Below are positions 1-4,801 of a stretch of DNA of 10,930 bases, piece by piece. Below the pieces are notes generated by a model, which had not been told where the DNA came from, did no database searches, and was given only the letters and a program-made list of their open reading frames with translations. Position numbers and translations under genes: made by a program. This DNA comes from Euzebyaceae bacterium (GTDB lineage Bacteria; Actinomycetota; Nitriliruptoria; Euzebyales; Egibacteraceae): NCBI GenBank assembly GCA_013698135.1, contig JACCVM010000067.1, positions 1 to 10,930 of the forward strand, in the 5' to 3' direction. Within the stretch, counting starts at the first letter, position 1, and each line of letters starts with the position of its first letter.

Positions 1-2
1 GA

Positions 3-839
3 GCGCTCACCGGAGCACGCGCCGCGATGATCGGCGGGTGCAGCGCCACCTCCAACGTGGCCGCCGGGCAGCGCTTCGACGTGCCGGTGTCTGGCACGCA
101 GGCGCACGCCTTCGTCATGGCCTTCGCCACCGAGCTGGAGGCCTTTCGCGCCTACGCCGCCACCTTCCCCGACACCAGCATCCTCCTGGTCGACACCTAC
201 GACACGCTGTGCAGCGGCGTTCCCAACGCGATCACCGTCGCCGACGAGCTGGCGGAAGCGGGACACAAGCTCAAAGGCGTTCGGCTGGACTCAGGCGATC
301 TGGCGTCGCTGTCGCACGAGACGCGTCGCCTGCTGGACGCCGCCGGCCTGCGCGACGTCCAGATCATCGCCTCCGGGGACCTGGACGCCGAGCGGGTCCG
401 CGAACTCGAACAGCTCAACGTCCCGATCGACGGCTACGGGGTCGGCACCTCGTTGCTGACCGCGCGCCGCGACCCTGCCCTGTCAGGCGTGTACAAGCTC
501 GCCGAGATCGCCGGAAGCCCGGTGATGAAGCTCAGCGGCAGCCCGGCCAAGGCCACCAGCCCGGGACGCAAGCAGGTGTGGCGCGGTGACACCGGCGACG
601 TCATCGGGCTGCACGACGAGGACCTGGAGGGCGAGCCACTGCTGGTTGAGGCCATGCGCGACGGGCAGCGCAGGCTGCCGCGCGCCGGCCTGGCACAGCT
701 GGCGCAACGCAGCCAGAAGGCCGTGGCGGCGGTCCAACCGAAGGTCGTGACCGGAGCGTGGTCCGTGCGCTCCAGCCACCTGCTCGACAGCCTGCGGGCG
801 GCCACCATGCGGCACCTGGGCCAGGGACTTGTCTCCTAG
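3..839 (+). CDS. pncB: Nicotinate phosphoribosyltransferase, 3' part (5' end outside window)
   Basis: The enzyme converts nicotinate and PRPP to nicotinate mononucleotide in the cytoplasmic Preiss-Handler NAD salvage route. The reading frame is open from the first bases of the window and reads ALTGARAAMIGG before the first ATG at 27, so the gene starts upstream and that ATG is internal. Family signatures appear in the expected order: GTQAHAF (holding the His that is phosphorylated in this family), LVDTYDT, GVRLDSGDL (PRPP/nicotinate site), IIASGDLD, DGYGVGT, and a KLSGSPAKATSPGRKQVWR block. About 278 codons are visible; family members are usually 400 to 480 residues, so roughly a third is missing. 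The stop is TAG at 837-839 and a strong terminator follows 15 bases later. The motifs separate it from nicotinamide phosphoribosyltransferase and quinolinate phosphoribosyltransferase. Confidence 0.95.
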   Translation, partial: ALTGARAAMIGGCSATSNVAAGQRFDVPVSGTQAHAFVMAFATELEAFRAYAATFPDTSILLVDTYDTLCSGVPNAITVADELAEAGHKLKGVRLDSGDLASLSHETRRLLDAAGLRDVQIIASGDLDAERVRELEQLNVPIDGYGVGTSLLTARRDPALSGVYKLAEIAGSPVMKLSGSPAKATSPGRKQVWRGDTGDVIGLHDEDLEGEPLLVEAMRDGQRRLPRAGLAQLAQRSQKAVAAVQPKVVTGAWSVRSSHLLDSLRAATMRHLGQGLVS

Positions 840-854
840 AGATGCCCAGACGCA

Positions 855-886
855 CAGAAAGGCCGCGCCGAAGCGCGGCCTTTCTG
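855..886. terminator. Intrinsic terminator, probably bidirectional, between pncB and the small lipoprotein
   Basis: The arms at 855-868 and 873-886 are perfectly complementary over 14 bp around a CGAA tetraloop. The outer arm gives an A run on the left and a T run (TTTCT) on the right, so it could end transcription both of pncB from the left and of the convergent lipoprotein gene, whose stop is at 899-901. The U tract is short, as is common in high-GC actinobacteria. Confidence 0.85.
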
Positions 887-898
887 CAAGGGTCCTAC

Positions 899-1045
899 CT
901 ACTCCGACGCGGCCTCGCTGGCGGCGCCGCCCTCACTCGCGCCGCCGCCCTCACTCGCGCCGCCGCCGCCTCCGCCGCTCGAGCAGCCGACCGCGGAGAG
1001 GGCCAGCAGGCCGGCCAGCACGCCGGCGATGATGTTCTTCTTCAT
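899..1045 (-). CDS. Small putative lipoprotein with Gly/Ala/Ser/Glu repeat tail
   Basis: This is a 48-residue product starting MKKNIIAGVLAGLLALSAVGC. The start is the ATG at 1045, preceded on this strand by GGAGGA (1053-1058) at seven bases. A longer in-frame extension to 1192 exists but would place the signal sequence in mid-protein and ignore this ribosome binding site. Residues 1-20 look like a type II signal peptide: two Lys, a hydrophobic core, then a lipobox-like SAVGC with Cys21 as the lipidation site; Ala at -3 is less usual than Leu. The mature part is only about 28 residues, a run of Gly followed by GGGASE, GGGASE, GGAASE and AASE, with no fold to recognise. It may be a surface-anchored flexible peptide. 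The function is unknown. The gene is convergent with pncB and has a structured leader. Confidence 0.72.
   Translation of the reverse strand: MKKNIIAGVLAGLLALSAVGCSSGGGGGGASEGGGASEGGAASEAASE
904..975 (-). repeat. In-gene tandem repeat, 18-bp unit, coding GGGASE
   Basis: The 3' half of the small lipoprotein gene is a short tandem array. The DNA block holding CCCTCACT recurs at 930 and 948, an 18-base (six-codon) offset, and encodes GGGASE/GGGASE followed by degenerate GGAASE and AASE copies. The array keeps frame, so unit gain or loss would change tail length without disrupting the gene. Confidence 0.6.
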
Positions 1046-1069
1046 GGGAGAGTCCTCCATACATCTGCG

Positions 1070-1119
1070 GGCCGATCCCGCCTTTGCGGGGGCCAAGCGC
1101 CTCCTACCCGTGTAGGAGG
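1070..1119 (-). promoter_or_regulatory. Two tandem hairpins in the 5' leader of the small lipoprotein gene
   Basis: In the mRNA sense (- strand) the first hairpin is an 8-bp perfect stem (1119-1112 with 1107-1100) closed by the tetraloop ACGG. After five bases comes a second hairpin, GGCC-CCCGC stem, AAAG loop, and a GCGGG-AUC bulge-GGCC return (1094 to 1070). The ribosome binding site at 1053-1058 lies 11 bases further on. This could be a cis-regulatory RNA or an mRNA stabiliser. It does not match any riboswitch consensus I can recall; the ACGG loop resembles one hairpin of guanidine-II RNAs, but the second loop does not fit. Confidence 0.45.
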
Positions 1120-1164
1120 TAGCCGAATCCTTGCACACTGTGCCCTCAAAGCGCCAGTACTTAC

Positions 1165-1180
1165 GTGTCCACCTGGACAC
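1165..1180. promoter_or_regulatory. 16-bp perfect palindrome, possible operator
   Basis: GTGTCCA-CC-TGGACAC is a perfect inverted repeat with 7-bp arms and a 2-base centre. It lies between the stop of the Fic-like gene (1189) and the leader hairpins of the small lipoprotein gene, that is, where the lipoprotein promoter would be expected. The near-zero loop favours a dimeric repressor site over an RNA hairpin. No regulator is identified, and no clear -35/-10 pair was found nearby. Confidence 0.4.
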
Positions 1181-1188
1181 ATTGGCGG

Positions 1189-2316
1189 TCATCTCCGGCG
1201 AAACGTCAGGCCACGCGTGTGGGGGTCACGGCGCAACGTCCCCGCCGAGACCAATGCCCGCAGGTCGGCGGCGGCGGTGTCACGGCTGAGGCCGGTCGCC
1301 GCAGCGTACTGGCCGAGCGTGATCGTGGCACCGAACGCCATCCGGCCCGCGATCTGGACAGCCCGCGCCGGTGGTGCCGGTGAATGACCAACGAGGCGCC
1401 GCGCGACCGCCGCCAGACCCGCGACCACCGCCTCGGTGTGCCACTCCAGCCACGGTCCGAGGTCACCGCGCCGGTGAATGGTGGCGGCAACCTCGTTGTG
1501 GTAGCCGCTGGGGTCGGCGGCCAGCGTGCGTTCGGGAACCGCCACCGCTGTGGGGTCCAGTCCACGAGCCCGCAACACCAACCGCGCGGTAGCACGCGCC
1601 AGCCGCCCGTTGCCCGCCTCGAACGGCTGCCACTCCAGCAACCGCTCGTGCACGACGCCGGCGACCACCAGCGTCGGCAGGCCGGCACTACCGGCCGAGC
1701 CGGTGGCGCCCAACCACTCGACCAGCCCGTCCACCAGGCGAGGCACGACCCTCGGGTCCGGGGTGTTGTACAGAACTCGGCCCTGTGCTCCGTCGTGCAC
1801 GGCCTGGATGGTCCGGCGAGGACGCCCGACGACCTGCGGAGCGACCAGTCCTCGGCAGATCAGCCCGTGCAGCGTCGTCAGCACCGTCAAGGGGGCTTCG
1901 AACAGCTGGTCCGCCAGCTCGGCTTCGGCGTCGTAGCAGGCCAGCAGGTTGGCGTACTCAACCGCGGCCACCTGCTGGGTCGCCATCCCGTCCAACTTCA
2001 GCGCCGTCGCCCAGCCGCCCGCCTGTGGCGCGGCCACGTTGCCCGCGGAGTCATCTGACCTGCGTTCGCCAGCGGGCTCATCAAACCGGCGTTTCCCGGC
2101 GGGCCAGACCCAGGTGCCCGCGTCGACCGCGTCGGCGGTGGCGTCATCCAAGGGGCTGGCGTCCAACCGGGCCGACAGCCGACCGGCGTCGCGTTTGGCG
2201 CGCTGGGCTTCGGCCGCCAGGCCCTCGGGGGGCGCCGCAGCGATGCGCGCCGCCGCCGCGGCGGCGTCTTCGACCAGCCCGACGAGGTGATCGCTGTAGT
2301 GGAAGCGGACGTCCAT
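1189..2316 (-). CDS. Fic-fold protein with degenerate catalytic motif and C-terminal winged helix
   Basis: The 375-residue product is helical and Ala-rich at the N-terminus. The central part carries a recognisable Fic core: VVHERLLEWQPFEAGNGRLARA aligns with the Fic motif HPFx(D/E)GNGRxxR, but Gln230 sits where the catalytic His belongs and Ala234 replaces the Mg-binding acid, while G235-N-G-R238 and Arg241 are kept. The last 55 or so residues (TLGQYAAATGLSRDTAAADLRAL then RGLTF) form a winged-helix HTH, as in many Fic proteins. Canonical Fic enzymes AMPylate or otherwise nucleotidylate targets; with these substitutions normal AMP transfer is unlikely, and a nucleotide- or DNA-binding regulatory role is possible. 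Related noncanonical Fic proteins are, from memory, common in actinobacteria, often named 'oxidoreductase' without basis. Start: ATG at 2316 overlaps the upstream HAD stop (TGATG), implying translational coupling; a GTG at 2325 is the alternative. Confidence 0.8.
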   Translation of the reverse strand: MDVRFHYSDHLVGLVEDAAAAAARIAAAPPEGLAAEAQRAKRDAGRLSARLDASPLDDATADAVDAGTWVWPAGKRRFDEPAGERRSDDSAGNVAAPQAGGWATALKLDGMATQQVAAVEYANLLACYDAEAELADQLFEAPLTVLTTLHGLICRGLVAPQVVGRPRRTIQAVHDGAQGRVLYNTPDPRVVPRLVDGLVEWLGATGSAGSAGLPTLVVAGVVHERLLEWQPFEAGNGRLARATARLVLRARGLDPTAVAVPERTLAADPSGYHNEVAATIHRRGDLGPWLEWHTEAVVAGLAAVARRLVGHSPAPPARAVQIAGRMAFGATITLGQYAAATGLSRDTAAADLRALVSAGTLRRDPHTRGLTFRRR

Positions 2317-3122
2317 CAACGCCACTGCAGGCGCAGGCGACCACCCGTCAGCCGCTCGAGGGCCTTGCGTTCGTGGCGGCGACCCATCACCCAGCCGCCG
2401 GCAGCGCCTCCCAGGGTCAGCGCACCGGCGGCCGACAGCTTGGCCATCTGCTTGGCCTGACGGTTGAACTCCACCACTGGCCAGCCCCGCCGGTGCGCCA
2501 CCGCGGTCATGGAGCGGTCAGGGTTGACCGCCACCGGGTGGCCGACGATCAGCATCATGGGCAGGTCGCTGGCGGAGTCGGAGTAGGCGTAGCACTTGGC
2601 CAGGTCGTAGCCGCGCTCGGCCGCCAGCTTGCGGATGTGGGAGGCCTTGCCCTCGCCGTAGCAGAAGGGTGCGGCCAGCCGGCCGGTGTAGACGCCGTCG
2701 ACGATCTCGCTCTCGGTACCCAGACCCCCGGCGATCTCCAACGCTCGCGCCAGCTGGCCGACGATCTCGACGGGGCTGGCCGAGATGATGTACACGTCGC
2801 GGCCCGCCTCAGAGTGGATGTCGAGCAGCGTCTGTGCCTCGGCCCGAATGCGCGGCAGCAACTCCTCCACCACCGCCGGCGACAACCGCCTCAGCACCTC
2901 GGCGGGCGTGCCGGCGACGCTTTCCAGGAGGCGGTCACGCATCGCCGCGGACTTCTCGTCGGAGGCGCCGAACATTCTGAACACGACGCTGGACGCGCCG
3001 TCGCCGAGCAGGCGGCCCAGCGGGCGCAGCCCGGCCCGGTAGCACGCCTTGCCGAAGTAGTAGGCGCTGCTGCCCGACATCAGCGTGCGGTCGAGGTCGA
3101 AGAACGCGGCGGAGTCCGTCAT
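2316..3122 (-). CDS. HAD-IB family hydrolase (SerB-like phosphatase)
   Basis: This is a 268-residue product with all HAD motifs. Motif I is FFDLDRTL (nucleophile Asp9, acid/base Asp11), motif II is YIISAS (Ser114/Ser116), Lys159 lies in GEGK, and motif IV is YSDSASDLPM (Asp182, Asp186). The helical cap at residues 18-105 and the overall length fit the HAD-superfamily IB group related to phosphoserine phosphatase. The substrate cannot be told from sequence. Residues 228-246 (LSAAGALTLGGAAGGWVMG) are hydrophobic and small-residue rich and might form a membrane-associated helix; a basic tail follows. The start at 3122 places motif I at residues 7-14, as usual; the open frame continues 24 codons further but is low in complexity. 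The gene is followed by the Fic-like gene with a one-base stop/start overlap, so the two are co-translated. Confidence 0.9.
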   Translation of the reverse strand: MTDSAAFFDLDRTLMSGSSAYYFGKACYRAGLRPLGRLLGDGASSVVFRMFGASDEKSAAMRDRLLESVAGTPAEVLRRLSPAVVEELLPRIRAEAQTLLDIHSEAGRDVYIISASPVEIVGQLARALEIAGGLGTESEIVDGVYTGRLAAPFCYGEGKASHIRKLAAERGYDLAKCYAYSDSASDLPMMLIVGHPVAVNPDRSMTAVAHRRGWPVVEFNRQAKQMAKLSAAGALTLGGAAGGWVMGRRHERKALERLTGGRLRLQWR

Positions 3123-3206
3123 CCCAGCCCAGTATGTCCAGCCTCGCCCAGACCGTCGAACCCCACCACCCAGGCCGCGCCCGACGCCAGCCACCAGCGT
3201 GAACGA

Positions 3207-3252
3207 CGGATAGAAGGGTTGGTCACACTGTGAGGACCAACCCTTCTATCCG
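3207..3252. repeat. Long perfect inverted repeat (18-bp arms) between fxsA and the HAD gene
   Basis: The arms 3207-3224 and 3235-3252 are perfectly complementary, with a 10-base loop that itself lies in TCACA-C-TGTGA. It lies 44 bases past the fxsA stop and 84 bases before the HAD start on the - strand, so it may act as a terminator for ku-fxsA. There is no U tract after either arm, so a Rho-independent terminator is not certain; an mRNA-stabilising hairpin or a dispersed palindromic repeat are alternatives. The rest of 3123-3296 shows no other clear feature. Confidence 0.75.
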
Positions 3253-3296
3253 CTGGCAGTCGGCTCGGCGGCGCAGGCGTGGCCCGCCCGACGAGG

Positions 3297-3803
3297 TCAG
3301 GTCCGGTCGCGCCGGGGCGAGCGCTGACCGTCGTCGCGTTGCACGTCCACGACCTCCACGTCGATCGGCTCGGCGCCACGGGTGCGTGGCGGAGGCCGGA
3401 CACCACCGCGTCGCCCGTGGGGCGTACCCAGTGAGCCGAGGGCGAACAACCCCCGTGCGCGGCTGCGCACGAGGCGGTTGGCCACCGCCCTGGTGGGAGG
3501 CAGCACCAGCAGCAAGCCCGCCGCGTCGCTGACGAAGCCCGGGGTCAGCAGCAGCGTCCCACCCACCAGGACCAGCGCGCCGTCCACAACCTCCTTGGCG
3601 GGAATGCGCGCTTGCTGCAACGCGGCGGTGAAGTTGCGCCACGCGGCCCGACCCTCGCGGCGCACCAGCCAGGCACCGGCCACCGACACCAACAGCAGGA
3701 TCACCAGCGTCGGCAGCAGCCCGATCAGGTCGCCGACCTGGGCGATGACGAACAGCTCGACGATCGGGACGACGATGAACGCGATCAGCAGCAGCGCGGG
3801 CAT
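3297..3803 (-). CDS. fxsA: FxsA family membrane protein
   Basis: This 168-residue inner-membrane protein has hydrophobic segments at about 2-21, 25-47 and 74-100. The second-half signature GGTLLLTPGFVSDAAGLLLVLPPTR is diagnostic of FxsA. In E. coli, overexpressed FxsA relieves exclusion of phage T7 by F-plasmid PifA; its normal role is unknown. The C-terminal 50 residues are polar, Arg/Pro-rich, and contain IDVEVVDV, a short hydrophobic/acidic stretch often seen near the family's end. The ATG at 3803 abuts the Ku stop (TAG then ATG, no gap), so translation is probably coupled to ku. It is likely the second gene of a ku-fxsA transcript, ending before the long hairpin. Confidence 0.9.
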   Translation of the reverse strand: MPALLLIAFIVVPIVELFVIAQVGDLIGLLPTLVILLLVSVAGAWLVRREGRAAWRNFTAALQQARIPAKEVVDGALVLVGGTLLLTPGFVSDAAGLLLVLPPTRAVANRLVRSRARGLFALGSLGTPHGRRGGVRPPPRTRGAEPIDVEVVDVQRDDGQRSPRRDRT

Positions 3804-4667
3804 CTATGACGCCTTCTTCTTCCCCGCCTTGGCTGCCTTGGGCGATGCCTCGTCCTGCGACTCGGAGCGGTCGGCGGCGGCGCCGCTGCCTCGCTTGCGC
3901 GCCGACTCCACCGACTGGCGCAGCGCCTCCATGAGGTCCACCACGGCTGCCGGCTCGCCGGGCTCCTCGACGACGGTGACCTCTTGACCCTCGACCTTGG
4001 CCTGGACGGCCGCCATGACCTTCTCGCGGTACTCGTCGGAATAGGCGGTGGGGTCAAAGTCCTCGGTGAGGTTTTCGATGAGCGTCTCGGCCATCTGCAC
4101 TTCCTGCTTGCGCGGCTCCGGCAGCTCGTCGATGTCGAGGTCTTCCAGCGACAGCTGGCGGATCTCGTCTGGCCAGTACATCGTCTCCAGGACGAACATC
4201 TCATCGTGCAGACGCAGGGTGGCCAGGTGTTCCTTGTCGCGCATGGTGATCTTGCACACCGCGACCGTGTTGCGGTCGTGCATCGCCTTGGACAGCAGCC
4301 CGTAGGCCTTGGCGCCGGCCGGGTCAGGGCCGAGGTAGTACGAGCGCTGGAAGTAGATCGGGTCGATCTGTTCAAGCGGGACGAACTGCAGGATGTCGAT
4401 GGCCCGTGACGAGGCCGGCTTCATCGCTTCGAGCTCGTCGGCATCGAACACCACGTAACGGTCGGGCTCGTACTCATAGCCTTTGACGATATGGTCGTAG
4501 CCGACCTCCTCGCCGTCCGCCTTGGCCACGCGCTGGTAGCCGATGCGGCTGTGATCCGATGCGCGCAACTGGTTGAACGATACCGACTTGTCCTCCGTGG
4601 CGGGGTATAGCCGCACGGGGATGGTGACCAGTCCGAAGGACAGCGAGCCCTTCCACAGTGTCCGCAT
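3804..4667 (-). CDS. ku: Non-homologous end-joining protein Ku
   Basis: Homodimeric Ku rings load onto DNA double-strand ends and recruit LigD. The 287-residue product starts MRTLWKGSLSFGLVTIPVRLYPATE, the classic bacterial Ku N-terminus. Further signatures are KGYEYEPDRYVVFDADEL, FVPLEQIDPIYFQRSYYLGPD, KAYGLLSKAM, and LHDEMFVLETMYWPDEIR. The core spans about residues 1-250, and the tail ends in a Lys-rich stretch (KAAKAGKKKAS) of the kind that helps DNA binding or threading in actinobacterial Ku. The start is the ATG at 4667, with AGGAGG at 4673-4678 five bases before it; an upstream extension of the frame lacks both signal and homology. It is divergent from ligD across 134 bases and shares a junction with fxsA downstream. 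Confidence 0.97.
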   Translation of the reverse strand: MRTLWKGSLSFGLVTIPVRLYPATEDKSVSFNQLRASDHSRIGYQRVAKADGEEVGYDHIVKGYEYEPDRYVVFDADELEAMKPASSRAIDILQFVPLEQIDPIYFQRSYYLGPDPAGAKAYGLLSKAMHDRNTVAVCKITMRDKEHLATLRLHDEMFVLETMYWPDEIRQLSLEDLDIDELPEPRKQEVQMAETLIENLTEDFDPTAYSDEYREKVMAAVQAKVEGQEVTVVEEPGEPAAVVDLMEALRQSVESARKRGSGAAADRSESQDEASPKAAKAGKKKAS

Positions 4668-4801
4668 CTCAACCTCCTGCCGGCGTGAGGAAGCCCTACG
4701 GTACGGCCGCCGGCGTCGCAACGATGGTCTACCTCGCGGGGCGCCTGGTCAACCCGGCCCGGGCAACCCGTGCCTGCGCAACGGTGGGAAGATGGCTGAC
4801 C
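4668..4801. promoter_or_regulatory. Divergent control region between ku and ligD
   Basis: These 134 bases must carry the promoters of both NHEJ genes. Towards ku (- strand), TTGACC (4747-4752) is followed after 15 bases by TAGACC (4726-4731), a weak sigma-70-like pair with short spacing. No convincing pair was found towards ligD. The Ku ribosome binding site is at 4673-4678. No palindromic operator stands out. The arrangement allows joint expression of the two partners. Confidence 0.5.

Noticed and set aside
1100..1119. Guanidine-II (mini-ykkC) riboswitch
   Set aside because: One hairpin has an ACGG loop, but the class needs two such loops and the second hairpin has AAAG. The downstream gene is also not a guanidine exporter or degradation gene.
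758..1387. A 209-codon + strand frame across the pncB end and lipoprotein region
   Set aside because: It crosses the pncB terminator and runs antisense to the lipoprotein gene; the translation is Ala/Arg-rich with no domain or ribosome binding site.
1785..3233. A 482-codon + strand frame opposite the HAD and Fic-like genes
   Set aside because: It is antisense to two genes with intact motifs, is Arg/Ala/Gln-rich, and has no recognisable domain.
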